Shown piece by piece: positions 26,022 to 35,536 of a stretch of 64,000 nucleotides of DNA. The stretch's first letter is position 1; every line of letters starts with the position of its first letter. A program made the position numbers and the translations under genes. Location of the stretch: positions 43,304 through 107,303 of the forward strand of contig NZ_WHOS01000023.1 in NCBI RefSeq assembly GCF_013340935.1, in the 5' to 3' direction. The stretch is from Azospirillum melinis. GTDB lineage: Bacteria; Pseudomonadota; Alphaproteobacteria; Azospirillales; Azospirillaceae. The notes beneath the pieces are model-generated. The model made no database searches. It saw only the letters and a program-made list of their open reading frames with translations, and was not told the DNA's origin.

Positions 26022-29000
26022 TCACCGGTCTCGATCAGTGTTGGTGCTCTCAACCTCGGCAATGCTGCTGCCATCCCCAGCCGACGAGGTTCCGCCCTCT
26101 GCGTTCGCCGATGGGCGCTTGTCTGCCGCTGCAAACGAGCCCTCGGCGAGCTTCGAGGCGCCCGACACGGATGCTGCTGGCGTTGACGGGTCACCGCCTT
26201 CGCCGCCTCCGCGGCGGTTTGGCTTCCCACCGCCGTCGCGCCCGTCACCATTGCCGCCGGGTCCGCCCGCGGTAAACGCGGCGTTGGTAACGTGGGCGCC
26301 GCCGCGCTGAACCATGCCGACCACAGCACCAGCGATACTCGTCGAGTTGCGGTGCGTGTCCTGGTCGAGGTCGTCGACACCGGTCAACCGGCTCACCATC
26401 GCTGGCACGCGGTGCACGAGCTCCATTGTGCGCATCGCTAGCTGGTAGTGCAGGTACATGAGCAGGCACATCAGGCCCAAGATGCCCGCGACGCCGGTGA
26501 TGTGGTTGCCCTGGGCTGACGACATCGCCAAGCCGAACGTCGAGTTCAGGAACCCCGCCATCACGCTGAACACCATCGTCGACAAAAATAGACCGAACAG
26601 TAGCAGCGTCGGCCGCATAGCCCCGCCGAGCAGCATTGAATAGAACGGCTTCTGCTGCGGCCCAATGAGCTCGTCCCCGTCCATGCGCACGTGCATGAAG
26701 GCCGCCAAGGGCGCTGCGATGACGAACTCGACCGCGAATGACGCGCAGCCGATGATGGCGAAGAACCAGGACACGAACGGGATCATTGGAACGATGTAGG
26801 CCTCGACGGTCCCCAAGATCAGCATGCCGCCGATGATAGTCATGATTATCGGCGAGCCGACACGAGCGAGCTCCAAGAAGCCCGACTGAGGAGCCGCGGT
26901 GACGTTCGAGATCCCGTTCTCGCCAGCCTTCTCGGCCGTCGCCAAGGCTGCGCGGATGCCGCCATACGTCAGGAGAGCGGCTTCACCGGCGATGAGGATC
27001 GCTTGCCCCTCGCTCTGAATCGTCGCCATCGGGTTCGTCTCGTCGAGCGGGAATCTCCCGGACACCCACCTGGCCAAGCCGTTGATTGGGCTTTTGAAGA
27101 CCCGCTCCACGATGTCGCCGGACTCCGTCATGCCAAACGCCGCGGCGGCATTGCCGTTCTCGAGTGCGCCAGCAGATCCCATGGCGCCGATCAGCACTTG
27201 AGTCAAGTCGATGGCGCCTTGGAGCTCCTTGTCAGAGTTCCCGAGCCGCCGCAGGTCGGGGCCGTGGTATTCCGGCAGACCGGACTGCGCGTGATCGAAC
27301 GCCGAGGCCGACAGCTGGACCAGGGCGGCGTTGATAGCACCTGCCGAGGCCCATCCCAGCTGCACCGACTGCGCGATGAACTGCGCCCGAGTCTTGGTGT
27401 CCAGGGCGTCCGCCATGGTCTTGGCGGCCGCGATCAGGTCAGCGTTGTACTTCGTCGCCGCCTCCCGGACTTTGCTGTACTGATCCTTCATCGCACCCAG
27501 GTCCGGCGCGATGAAGGATCCGATCATCTTCGCGCTGACGATGTTCTCGACTAGGCCGGAGGAGCGGATTGAGGAAATCAGCTGGCCGAGCAGCTGCGCG
27601 CGCGCCGCGTCGAACGCCTTGATCGCCGGAGCAACGACAGTGTAGTCGACCATGCCCTGCTCGCCGACCGGAGGCACGGCGTCAGGGCTAACCGGCAGTT
27701 TGACTGCGCCGCAGAGGGTTCCATAGTCCCAGAGCGCGCCACCGTCGGCGGTTGGCTTGGACTGGATGGGAACCGCGGCCGCCGGGCGGTCCTCAGAAAA
27801 CGGGTTGACCTTGTAGAGCCAGAAGGTCAGGCCGCTACTCTCGACATTAATTTTTTTTGCCACCACGAACTTTGCGCAGACCTCGTTGGTCAGGATCTGG
27901 GCCATGACTCGGTCGCCCAAGTCGACGCTGGGAGTGGCCACAACGGCGCTGGTCGGCGCTACTAAGTTGGCAACGTAGATCGACCACAAGCCGTCCGCGA
28001 ATGCGTAGCCGCCCATCAGGACCTGGACGGCCAGCAGTTGCGCCATGCAATACCCTTTGACCGGCGCCAGCGAGGCCACGCCGAGGCTGATGCGGATCGG
28101 CGCCCACATCGTGTTCCAGCGGCCGCCCAGGACTTTGCCTTCGTGGGCCGTCGCCGCCGTGCCGATGATGGTGTGGACGCTCATCATGGCGGCGGCGATG
28201 AACAGGATGACCGAGTTGAACATCTGGAACAGAGGACGCAAGCTGTCGGTCCCAACCGTGCTGCTGCCGGTGGACGCCGGATTGCTGCCTAGGACGCTGA
28301 TCGCATCGGGGAATAGCTTGCTCAGCCACCGCATGCTCAAGTCGTTCGCGTGGATGGCCGTTTGGAGCCAGGTCACCGCGGTCCCGATGCTGCCGGACGC
28401 CGAGCCGGAACCGGGCGGTGGTGTCTGAGCCGTGGCCGTGCCTGGATCCAGCAACCAAGCCCCGGTCCCGGCCAAAGCAAGGGCGGTTAGCAACGCCGAC
28501 GGCGGCGCGCCCAACCATGCTGCCGGATCCTGCAACCAGGCGCTGAACGGCACCAAAGCGCGGGATTTGACTTGGTAGAGCCAGAACGAGGCTCGGGCCA
28601 GCCGGGCCAGGATCAGGGTGCCAACCGTGATGACAGGCAGCCAGCCGAGGAAGGGCAGAGCGGCTATCCAGCGCGGCTGCCCGGGGGCTACCAGCGGAAT
28701 ATCGAGCAGAAACCACGAGTTGGGCGCGATGATCAGGTACATCATGTAGATTAGCGCGAGCGCAAACCATGATGTGAACCGCGCCTGTGCTGCCCTCTCG
28801 ACCACGTTCAGGTCGGTCTCGTATGCCTGCGCCACGGCATTGAACAGAATGTGCGGGTCGGCCTTGGCCACCGGCTCGAATCCCGGATCCGCAGCCTCGC
28901 GCTCGAAGGCGCTGTCAGCCAGCCGCGCGACCGTCTTCGTGTCCACGGCGACTTGATGGGCCGCGATCTCGACCGACCGTCGGCCGACGGTCGGTCGCAC

Positions 29001-29045
29001 GAGCAGACCGAGCGCCTGCTTGGCCCGCTGGGCGTTCATTTGCAT
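26022..29045 (-). CDS. DotA/TraY-family conjugation/type IVB secretion membrane protein
   Basis: 1007 residues from ATG 29045 (AAGGAGAG upstream). Typical DotA/TraY architecture: N-terminal helices (SWFALALIYMMYLIIAPNSW), a periplasmic stretch after TALALAGTGAWLLDPGTATA, the family core MSVHTIIGTAATAHEGKVLG followed by WNTMWAPIRISLGVASLAPV, and a C-terminal helix cluster (PIIMTIIGGMLILGTVEAYI, PMIPFVSWFFAIIGCASFAV). DotA/TraY is a polytopic inner-membrane part of IncI/Dot-Icm transfer systems. Only one partner gene lies beside it, so the rest of the apparatus must be elsewhere or absent. It overlaps that upstream gene by 10 bp. Confidence 0.9.
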   Translation of the reverse strand: MQMNAQRAKQALGLLVRPTVGRRSVEIAAHQVAVDTKTVARLADSAFEREAADPGFEPVAKADPHILFNAVAQAYETDLNVVERAAQARFTSWFALALIYMMYLIIAPNSWFLLDIPLVAPGQPRWIAALPFLGWLPVITVGTLILARLARASFWLYQVKSRALVPFSAWLQDPAAWLGAPPSALLTALALAGTGAWLLDPGTATAQTPPPGSGSASGSIGTAVTWLQTAIHANDLSMRWLSKLFPDAISVLGSNPASTGSSTVGTDSLRPLFQMFNSVILFIAAAMMSVHTIIGTAATAHEGKVLGGRWNTMWAPIRISLGVASLAPVKGYCMAQLLAVQVLMGGYAFADGLWSIYVANLVAPTSAVVATPSVDLGDRVMAQILTNEVCAKFVVAKKINVESSGLTFWLYKVNPFSEDRPAAAVPIQSKPTADGGALWDYGTLCGAVKLPVSPDAVPPVGEQGMVDYTVVAPAIKAFDAARAQLLGQLISSIRSSGLVENIVSAKMIGSFIAPDLGAMKDQYSKVREAATKYNADLIAAAKTMADALDTKTRAQFIAQSVQLGWASAGAINAALVQLSASAFDHAQSGLPEYHGPDLRRLGNSDKELQGAIDLTQVLIGAMGSAGALENGNAAAAFGMTESGDIVERVFKSPINGLARWVSGRFPLDETNPMATIQSEGQAILIAGEAALLTYGGIRAALATAEKAGENGISNVTAAPQSGFLELARVGSPIIMTIIGGMLILGTVEAYIVPMIPFVSWFFAIIGCASFAVEFVIAAPLAAFMHVRMDGDELIGPQQKPFYSMLLGGAMRPTLLLFGLFLSTMVFSVMAGFLNSTFGLAMSSAQGNHITGVAGILGLMCLLMYLHYQLAMRTMELVHRVPAMVSRLTGVDDLDQDTHRNSTSIAGAVVGMVQRGGAHVTNAAFTAGGPGGNGDGRDGGGKPNRRGGGEGGDPSTPAASVSGASKLAEGSFAAADKRPSANAEGGTSSAGDGSSIAEVESTNTDRDR

Positions 29046-29602
29046 GGCGTGCTCTCCTTGAAGCTGCGGGCGGCTCGGACGTGGCGGAAGGTGGCGCGGC
29101 CGCCCGCGGCGGTCAGGACGGCGAGCAGGACGGCGAGCTCCAGAGCGGAGTCCCACGGCATCGCAAGGCGGCTGGTGAGCGCCTGGGCGAGGCCGACGAC
29201 CAGGATGCCGCCAAACATCACGGTGAGCGCGGCATCATTGGCGGCTTCCCGCCAATGAGCCGCTACCGGCGCCGGAGCCACCGGGTCCGGCGGCAGCCCG
29301 CGGCGAACCCGGATGGTCCGGCGGATGGCGGTCGCGGCAATCACCGCCCCCCGAATCACGGCCGAGAGGGCCGCGATCACCGGCAGGATGGTCGCGATGA
29401 ACAGGGCGTGGGCTCCGACGAGGGCGAGCCGTAGAGCTTCCGGCGGCATCTCAGCGCCGCCGATCTGCGCCGCGAAAATTCGCAGATAGACATCGCCGTG
29501 GTCTAGCAGGAACACGGTGAACGCGATGACGATGATCAACGCGGCCGTCGCGGTATCGCGCCAGACGCCTGACAAGTATTTTGTCAACATTTTTAGCCTC
29601 AT
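29036..29602 (-). CDS. Polytopic membrane protein co-transcribed with DotA/TraY
   Basis: 188 residues from ATG 29602. About four transmembrane helices: TATAALIIVIAFTVFLL, LALVGAHALFIATILPVIAA, ALTVMFGGILVVGLAQAL and ALELAVLLAVLTAAGG. Its stop overlaps the dotA/traY start by 10 bp, so the two are translationally coupled. Probably a conjugal-transfer accessory protein (TraX position in IncI operons), by position only. Confidence 0.7.
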   Translation of the reverse strand: MRLKMLTKYLSGVWRDTATAALIIVIAFTVFLLDHGDVYLRIFAAQIGGAEMPPEALRLALVGAHALFIATILPVIAALSAVIRGAVIAATAIRRTIRVRRGLPPDPVAPAPVAAHWREAANDAALTVMFGGILVVGLAQALTSRLAMPWDSALELAVLLAVLTAAGGRATFRHVRAARSFKESTPCK

Positions 29603-29724
29603 GGCGCCCTCTGCGATGCACGAACAAAATATTTGACAGCGAAAAATTCGCATATCCCAGCGTTGATCGGGGTGTTTTCATAAGTCAATAATGAAGAATA
29701 CAATTCTTCTTCCAGAGGTCCGCG

Positions 29725-30105
29725 ATGGATAATTTGTTGACGATGTTTGGTGAAGCTCGGGCCATGCTGCGGATTGAGGGCGACACTTATCAGCCGAGCC
29801 CATCGACTTCTGAAAAATACATGAGGTTTTACGAATCCCGCATGAGCGGCCGTGACATCTGGCCGCCGCAGACCCGGGCGGCCGCAGTTTGGAGGAAGGC
29901 GGCGCTCCGGCACGGCGTCGTGCGTCGGCTGCGCAGGGCTTCAGAGGCCTTCGAGCAGGCGCTGATCGCTGGCGACAGGCAGTCGGCAGAGCGGCTGGGC
30001 GAGGACGTCCGCCACTTTCTCGAGGTGCTGTACGCGAACCCGATCGCTCGGCCGGGCCGTCGGGCGGCGGCCGTCAACCCGGTGCTCGAGATGCCTGTCG
30101 CGTGA
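29725..30105 (+). CDS. Hypothetical helical protein
   Basis: 126 residues, ATG 29725 with AGAGG upstream. Basic central helices (VWRKAALRHGVVRRLRRASE). It is divergent from the transfer operon, with a ~120-bp AT-rich promoter region between. No family recognised; coding status supported by start signal and codon character. Confidence 0.55.
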   Translation: MDNLLTMFGEARAMLRIEGDTYQPSPSTSEKYMRFYESRMSGRDIWPPQTRAAAVWRKAALRHGVVRRLRRASEAFEQALIAGDRQSAERLGEDVRHFLEVLYANPIARPGRRAAAVNPVLEMPVA

Positions 30106-30187
30106 GCGTGTTCCGAAATTGGGCCGGACAAGCCTGCTCCGGCGCCGCGCCCCTGCGGCCGCCGCCCCTAGAAGAAGGAGAACGATC

Positions 30188-31225
30188 GTGGCTGAGCTCA
30201 TCGAGTCCGTCGCCGGGCTCCAATTCTACCAGCTGCCGCTTGTGGCCGAGTCCTTGCAACAGGGCATCCGACTGCGTTGGCAGCGCGACCCTGACAACTG
30301 GAGCGACCGCAACGCAACCTCGCTCTGGCTCGACCGGGCCGAGGCTGTGGCGTGGGAGATCCTGGAGCTCATCCCCGCCAACGAGCCATGCGAGACTTGG
30401 CAGATCGGTCACATTCCACGCGGCCTTGCCGCCGACTTGGCGCCGTTGCTAGACGAGGGGCACGGCATGGACGTGTTCGTGCACGGCGGCACCAAGGACG
30501 GCGCCTGGTCCTTGGCCGTGCGCCTGGAGGGCGCCGCGATCGACGTCGTCGCGCCGGTGCGCGCCGCCCGTGCCGCCGACGCCCAGGCCGAGGCCGCCGC
30601 GGTGCGTGCCGTCGAGAAGCTGCGCAACGAGATCAACGAGGGGCTGGACCGCGTGAGCCGCCGATTCCTCGGGTGGGATGGCGTCCTGGTCGAGCTCGAG
30701 AAGTCGTGGACGGATCACCGCGGCCGCCCGCACCGTGCGACCGACACCGCCTGGACGCCCAGGGCGAGACAGGATTGGTGGACCGGCGAGCAGGTGCGTC
30801 GGGCCGACGAGGCCATGCGGGCGCCGCGCCGGGCGGCCGCCACCGCCGCCTTCCAGCCGATCATCGACGCGGAGATCGCACGTAAGGAAGAGGCGCGGGA
30901 GCGGCGCCGCCAGCGGGCCGCGGAGAGGCGGGAGGCCGGGCGCCGCGCCGAGGCGGCCCGCTTGGTCGCCCGCTTCAACGAGACGGGCAGGCCGGTGGCG
31001 TTCTCGCGGGGCGTGGAGCCGTACCTGCCCTGGCTGCGCCGGAACGACATCGAGGCCCGAGGCATGAATCCGGAGCACTGCCGCATCGTCGCCGAGGGCA
31101 CCACGGCCTACAACACGCCGCTCTACCTGTATCTGCCGGAGGTCGACCAGGAGCGGGTGGCCGCCGGGCCGAAGCGCAAAGCGCCGCGCGCCGCCGATCC
31201 CGACGACATGCCGATCCCGTGGTGA
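30188..31225 (+). CDS. Hypothetical plasmid protein with Arg-rich helix
   Basis: 345 residues from GTG 30188 behind AGAAGGAG. The first ~140 residues are globular (LIESVAGLQFYQLPLVAESL, LRLRWQRDPDNW-type). Residues ~225-265 form an Arg/Glu-rich single helix (EARERRRQRAAERREAGRRA). The C-terminus is globular again (FNETGRPVAFSRGVEPYLPW). Unknown family. Longer upstream frame from 30119 has no ribosome site. Confidence 0.62.
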   Translation: MAELIESVAGLQFYQLPLVAESLQQGIRLRWQRDPDNWSDRNATSLWLDRAEAVAWEILELIPANEPCETWQIGHIPRGLAADLAPLLDEGHGMDVFVHGGTKDGAWSLAVRLEGAAIDVVAPVRAARAADAQAEAAAVRAVEKLRNEINEGLDRVSRRFLGWDGVLVELEKSWTDHRGRPHRATDTAWTPRARQDWWTGEQVRRADEAMRAPRRAAATAAFQPIIDAEIARKEEARERRRQRAAERREAGRRAEAARLVARFNETGRPVAFSRGVEPYLPWLRRNDIEARGMNPEHCRIVAEGTTAYNTPLYLYLPEVDQERVAAGPKRKAPRAADPDDMPIPW

Positions 31226-31287
31226 TCCTTGCGCCGGGCCCCGGGCCCCGCCGATGATTCCAGGAGCCACCTGTCAGGAGTTCCACC

Positions 31288-31764
31288 ATGATCGGAGAAG
31301 TCGTTCACGGGTGCCGCGTGCGCTTCCGCGAGAGCGTCGCCAAGACTATGCAAGCCCGCACACGCGCGGCCGTCACCGTTCAGCACACCGGCGTGAATCG
31401 CGTCCGCTCGTTATTCACCAAGGGCAAGTCCGCAGTCCTGAAGTCGCTCACGGCCAAGGACATCGAGATCGCAGTGCCGGACGGCCGCGACCTGGTGGCC
31501 GCTTGGCGTGGTCAGCGGGACCGGCTGCCGGGCGCCGTCATGCTCGAGGACGCCGTGTGGAACCGCGACCCTGCGGTGCCGCCCCCTCCGCCGAGTGTGC
31601 CCGACCTCTCGGACTTCGTGCGCGAGCTCTGCCTCAGTAGGATGGTGCGCAGCCGGTTTAGTAGTTGTCGGCAAGAAATGGGCGGGTATCGCCCCGCCGA
31701 GCGCGAGCTACCTCAATGCGTCTGGCCGCGCGGTGGATTCGTCGACGCAACGCGATGTCGGTGA
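31288..31764 (+). CDS. Hypothetical protein, possibly frame-altered at the C-terminus
   Basis: 158 residues, ATG 31288 with CAGGAG upstream. Residues 1-~118 look protein-like (MIGEVVHGCRVRFRESVAK, LTAKDIEIAVPDGRDLVAAW). After LCLSRMV the sequence becomes Arg/Cys-rich and overlaps a minus-strand frame, so the natural end may have been lost. No family recognised. Confidence 0.5.
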   Translation: MIGEVVHGCRVRFRESVAKTMQARTRAAVTVQHTGVNRVRSLFTKGKSAVLKSLTAKDIEIAVPDGRDLVAAWRGQRDRLPGAVMLEDAVWNRDPAVPPPPPSVPDLSDFVRELCLSRMVRSRFSSCRQEMGGYRPAERELPQCVWPRGGFVDATRCR

Positions 31765-31861
31765 GGTCCAACTGGATACCGTTCCTCTCGGCTCGTGTCC
31801 GGAGGCGCCGGAGAAACACTTTGAATCTCTCTGTCACGTCGTGCGCGTTCACTTCGATCAC
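31658..31861 (-). CDS. Possible small basic protein
   Basis: 67 residues from GTG 31861, MIEVNAHDVTERFKVFLRRL onward, helical and strongly basic. It overlaps the doubtful C-terminus of the previous gene on the other strand. Only one of the two can be fully coding. No family recognised. Confidence 0.35.
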   Translation of the reverse strand: MIEVNAHDVTERFKVFLRRLRTRAERNGIQLDLTDIALRRRIHRAARRIEVARARRGDTRPFLADNY

Positions 31862-31987
31862 GCGTCATCTCCCGGACTGAAGCTCTTGCCAACGGCAGCG
31901 GTGGCGGTATGATCTGCGGCATGGTTCACCTTACCCTCATACGCCGTCGCTGACGACGTTCTTCACCCGGTCTTCGCCGGGCGTGAT

Positions 31988-32081
31988 GGGGGTGTAGCTT
32001 AACGGTAGAGCAGGCGGCTTTATACACCGCGGAGCGCCAGATCAGCGTACGATCCCGGTTCGAATCCGGGCACCCCTACCA
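31988..32081 (+). tRNA. tRNA-like gene with abnormal anticodon arm and long variable region
   Basis: Canonical acceptor (GGGGGTG / CACCCCT), D arm (GCTT AACGGTA GAGC), T arm (CCCGG TTCGAAT CCGGG) and encoded CCA. The anticodon arm is irregular: GCGG/CCGC pair around CTTTATACA (nine bases), or with a C-A mismatch around TTTATAC, which gives anticodon TAT; standard numbering would instead give TTA. The 23-nt variable region can form a GCGC/GCGT stem, as in class II tRNAs. Identity cannot be assigned; it may be a decayed tRNA or attachment-site copy. Confidence 0.6.
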
Positions 32082-32559
32082 CCCATGATTCAACTAAGCA
32101 TCATTTGGCATCCGGCAGCGCACCAGCCAACTGATCGACATCCTCCGGGGCAACCGCAGCACTGCCGCGTCCCCAGAGCCACTACCCCGGATCCAGCGGA
32201 CTTCAGATCGTCGTCGATGGATCGCGCGACATGATCGAAAGATAGGGTTCCAAGCAAATCCGGGCGCGGCATCAGGCCGATGCCGACAAGGGTGGACCGG
32301 ATCATGTTCTTCAGCATGTGCTTCACATTACCGACGACGGATCTACGGCGTCGCGGTCTCCTCCACGTTTCGAACGTTGGTAGTACACAGCCCCGGTCGA
32401 AGAACCGGCCGCAAAAATTTAACCGCCAATTTGACATGTCAAATTGTGCGGGCTTCCCTCATACTGCATCTATGTTCCAGTTCCCCTCGAGGGGTTGGCC
32501 TACGGGCCGCGGCACCGGCCATCTGGCGGTGTCAGACCATCGGACCTCCAGGGGTACTC
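32082..32559. other. Intergenic region with a 20-bp palindrome
   Basis: No gene supported. It contains the perfect palindrome at 32427 and presumably the promoter of the 32560 gene. Confidence 0.5.
32427..32446. promoter_or_regulatory. Perfect 20-bp palindromic operator
   Basis: CAATTTGACATGTCAAATTG is its own reverse complement. It lies 114 bp upstream of the 32560 gene in a locally AT-rich spot; a dimeric repressor site is likely. Confidence 0.7.
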
Positions 32560-32988
32560 ATGTCCACGCCATCGCTCAAACTGCTCGCCGCCGCCTTTGC
32601 CACGCATCCGCTGGTGAAAAGCGCCCATGCCTGGGAGAAGGCGGGAAAAACCCGCGTCTACGTTGATCGCGTCACCTCCATCGACGGGCTGCGCGTGAAC
32701 AAGGTCACTATGTTTTGGGATGCGACTACCGGTGCTTTCGAACCCGCTGGCGGCTGGGATGGCGACCTGGCGGCGGCCCTCACCGCGATCGCCAAGGCGC
32801 CCGAGGCCGCCCTCGCCGAGGGGCGGTGCCGCCAAGTTCTGCCGCTGCTCCTGAAGTTCGGCCGCGACCGGAGCGACGACGGCATTATTCGGGCGCTCGA
32901 CGACTTGGCCGCCGAGGAAGGATTCCAGCCCCTGAGCCGAGGACAGGCGCTGGCGCTCATCGAGGTCGGGCGGGAAGGGACTCCCTGA
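32560..32988 (+). CDS. Hypothetical protein
   Basis: 142 residues from ATG 32560 with AGGGG upstream. Well-formed globular sequence (LVKSAHAWEKAGKTRVYVDR, VNKVTMFWDATTGAFEPAGG). No family recognised. The upstream palindrome suggests regulated expression. A longer frame from 32377 crosses the palindrome and is rejected. Confidence 0.6.
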   Translation: MSTPSLKLLAAAFATHPLVKSAHAWEKAGKTRVYVDRVTSIDGLRVNKVTMFWDATTGAFEPAGGWDGDLAAALTAIAKAPEAALAEGRCRQVLPLLLKFGRDRSDDGIIRALDDLAAEEGFQPLSRGQALALIEVGREGTP

Positions 32989-33778
32989 GCGTGTGGGGTC
33001 GACCAGAAACCGGCACGATATGTCTTGTCGATGCCGTAACGCGCCAGCCGCCTCCCCTCCATGCTGCACCGTGACCAGGAAGAGCAAGTTTAACGCCGCA
33101 TCACTGGGCAGTGGTCGCCGACATCAGCGGCGTACCCCGCGCCGCTGAATGAGGCCCGTGCAGGCGGATACGTCGCCTGTGGGGCCTGATTCGTTGATAG
33201 CGTTACATCGCTGGGGGGTATGACCGCACGGCGTTTTTGCAGCCTGTTCAGAGCTTAGAGAGGCCTGATTTCTTAGGCACTTGATGGTTTTTTCGTGGCT
33301 CTACACTGGCCTTGAGAGTGTTCAATCGGGTGCATGATTGCCTCAATGCGTTACGTGTTGAGGGGGATGAGTGCACGCAAGTGCGGCGTGGCTGTGGCGA
33401 CATCGCCTGCGAATAAAGGGCACGGCCTTTCGTCTGCCTGCCTTCCACACCCGAGACCGGCACGTGCGCCATGTCGGTGGGGCACTACGGGGGACCGGAA
33501 CGGCGCTGCGCGCCGTCCTCCTGAGCCGGTCCGGGGAGCCAGGCTGGAAACCTTGGCTCCCCTAAACGAGCCGATGATTCGCCCTGCTCTACGTTGCCGT
33601 TGGCTGGCGCGAGTGGACGGAGAGGGAGCGCTGGCAATCGATCCTGAGGATCCAGGAACACTGGATTCGCTGGCGTCCGTCGCCCCGGCGACGTCCCGAA
33701 CAGGCAAGCCTCTGCCTGCGGCCAGCGCCCTGTCTGCCGAAGCCATGCTGCGGGCCGAGGGATCGACCGGCTCAGGCC
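32989..33778. other. 790-bp stretch without a supported gene
   Basis: Frames on both strands around 33334-33849 are Arg/Pro/Ala-rich and unlike proteins. No tRNA, repeat or IS end seen. Probably decayed DNA. Confidence 0.45.
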
Positions 33779-34207
33779 TTATTTCGGCGCGTGAGGCGCT
33801 TGGTAGCCGCGGGAGGCTTCCTGCACCACCGGGTCCGCGACAGCCTTAACAGTGCCTCCAGTGGCCTCCACAGCTCTCCTGGCCTCGGCGATGGCAACGG
33901 CCGGTGCGGGCCGCGGGCCTGGGCTTTCACCAGGGCGCCCGGCATCTTTCATAGCGGCGTGGGCCAAGAGGTTGACGTCCTCGCCCAGCGTCCCGCCGAC
34001 CGCCCGGAGTTTCCACGCTAGCGCCGACAGCATGGCGACATCCAGCAGACCGGCGACCACAGCGTGGATGATGTGGTCGACCGCTGCCGTTTGACCCGCG
34101 CGGCGGCCGCGACGTGCGGGGCATCCGCAGCGAGGATAGGTGCCCATCCTGCATCCTGCCGGGAGGTGATCGCTTCCGAGCGAGACGACAGAACCGACAT
34201 CCGGCAC
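33779..34207 (-). CDS. Possible hypothetical protein
   Basis: Up to 142 residues. The part from ~residue 43 (DHIIHAVVAGLLDVAMLSAL, then GEDVNLLAHAAMKD) is protein-like with one moderately hydrophobic helix; the N-terminal ~40 residues are not, so the start is uncertain. It follows the LexA-box operon but is 63 bp downstream of it. Confidence 0.35.
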   Translation of the reverse strand: MPDVGSVVSLGSDHLPAGCRMGTYPRCGCPARRGRRAGQTAAVDHIIHAVVAGLLDVAMLSALAWKLRAVGGTLGEDVNLLAHAAMKDAGRPGESPGPRPAPAVAIAEARRAVEATGGTVKAVADPVVQEASRGYQAPHAPK

Positions 34208-34270
34208 GCCGCTCTGGATACGTTTACGGTAAAGATCGCTCTAAAGGGGGCGCATGCGTCCCAGATCGAT

Positions 34271-35470
34271 TCAGGCGAGCGCCTCGATCAGTTCCCGCAG
34301 GCGTCGGTCCAGGCTTGGAGGCACACCGCCCCACTGGAGGGCAAGACATCCCCCTTCGCTGCTGACCGGGTGAGCTTGGCCGTTGAAGCTCAAACCCGGC
34401 AGACCGAGGGCGACGAGATCCACCGGATCGGTTGCCACGTCCTCGTTGTCAAAATCCGGCACAAGGAGGGTGTTTTCGACGCCGCCGAACTGGAGTGAGA
34501 CCGGAGTGATCGCACCGACCCGAGTGACCACCGCCATCGCCGGGCCGACGATCACCCGGCCGTCCACTCCAGGCTCGACATCGACGGGGACGACCAGATG
34601 GGCGTCCCGTCGGTTTAGGCGGAGCACCAGGGCACCGGCCGTTCCACCGTCGGCGCGCTCCCACTCGACGACCGTCGGGCGGTTGTTGTCCAGCCGGTAG
34701 TGCAGCAGTTGGCCGAGGATGGGAGCCCCGGTGTCGGCTGGCGTCGGCTCGGCCACGGTGACCAGACACTCTCCGCCCGTAGCCTGGAGGCGTTTCCAGA
34801 CACCGTGCATCAGCCAGCGGTCTACGACCTTCGGAACGGTGTCGTTGCGGTACAGAGCATCGGCCAGGAGTCCCCAGGGACGGTTGCAACCCTTGGCGCT
34901 GCGCGGCATCGGGCCGCCGAACGTGCCGATCGGCAACGGAGGGCCGTCCGGCTCTCCAGGAGCCGCCCAATCCGACACGTGGCGCCAGTCCAGCACGCGC
35001 TCAAGGGTGCGCCCCTCCTCCGACTGCGCCCAAAACCGCTGAGCGACATCGCCCATCGCGAGCAGGGCGACATCGCTCTGGGCGGCGTAGACGGCCCAGG
35101 TCTGCTCCACCTTCTCCGACGCCACCACATCCTCGACCTCGTAGCGCAGGGCCGTCCGGATCGAGATGGCGCTCGTCTCATGGACCCGGCCAGGCATCGC
35201 GTCGTCGAGGGTGGCTTCTTCCAAGGATCCCCGGAGGGCGCTCAGAGCCAGCCTCCAGGCGATCTCCGGCAGGCGCGGCGTGGCCGCGGCGATCAGACCG
35301 TCGTAGCGACGCAGGATGTCGCGCAGGGCGTCCGAGCGCTTCTTCTCCCCGGTGCTGCGGGCGTCAACGATGGCCAAATCCAAGGGCTCCACCCGCACGT
35401 CTAGCCCGACCTGTTCGGTCCCCAGTTCGCGAGGGCGGCCCATCTTGCTCTTCCCGGCTTCCATGGTCAC
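34271..35470 (-). CDS. Unknown protein with an N-terminal ribbon-helix-helix-like segment, second gene of a LexA-box operon
   Basis: 399 residues from GTG 35470 (AAGGAGAG seven bases upstream; ATG 35464 is possible). MGRPRELGTEQVGLDVRVEP followed by LAIVDARSTGEKKRSDALRDIL (residues ~10-50) has the shape of a ribbon-helix-helix DNA-binding or dimerisation motif. The remainder is globular: AISIRTALRYEVEDVVASEK, WRHVSDWAAPGEPDGPPLPI, and a C-terminal beta-rich region (RDAHLVVPVDVEPGVDGRVI). No enzyme motif seen. It follows the 35537 gene by 66 bp on the same strand, downstream of a perfect LexA box, so it is probably damage-inducible. Function unknown. Confidence 0.68.
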   Translation of the reverse strand: MTMEAGKSKMGRPRELGTEQVGLDVRVEPLDLAIVDARSTGEKKRSDALRDILRRYDGLIAAATPRLPEIAWRLALSALRGSLEEATLDDAMPGRVHETSAISIRTALRYEVEDVVASEKVEQTWAVYAAQSDVALLAMGDVAQRFWAQSEEGRTLERVLDWRHVSDWAAPGEPDGPPLPIGTFGGPMPRSAKGCNRPWGLLADALYRNDTVPKVVDRWLMHGVWKRLQATGGECLVTVAEPTPADTGAPILGQLLHYRLDNNRPTVVEWERADGGTAGALVLRLNRRDAHLVVPVDVEPGVDGRVIVGPAMAVVTRVGAITPVSLQFGGVENTLLVPDFDNEDVATDPVDLVALGLPGLSFNGQAHPVSSEGGCLALQWGGVPPSLDRRLRELIEALA

Positions 35471-35536
35471 TGCGGTCTCTCCTTGGCTCAGGAGGAGGCG
35501 GGCGCCCCGGCGGGCCCCGCCCCGGTCCTGGTTGCG

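Noticed and set aside
31988..32081. Calling the tRNA-like gene an ochre suppressor
   Set aside because: TTA falls at the anticodon only if an unpaired anticodon stem is accepted; the best paired arm reads TAT, so suppressor function is not supported.
32989..33778. Hypothetical genes on either strand
   Set aside because: Frames are Arg/Pro/Ala-rich without ribosome sites or protein-like patterns.
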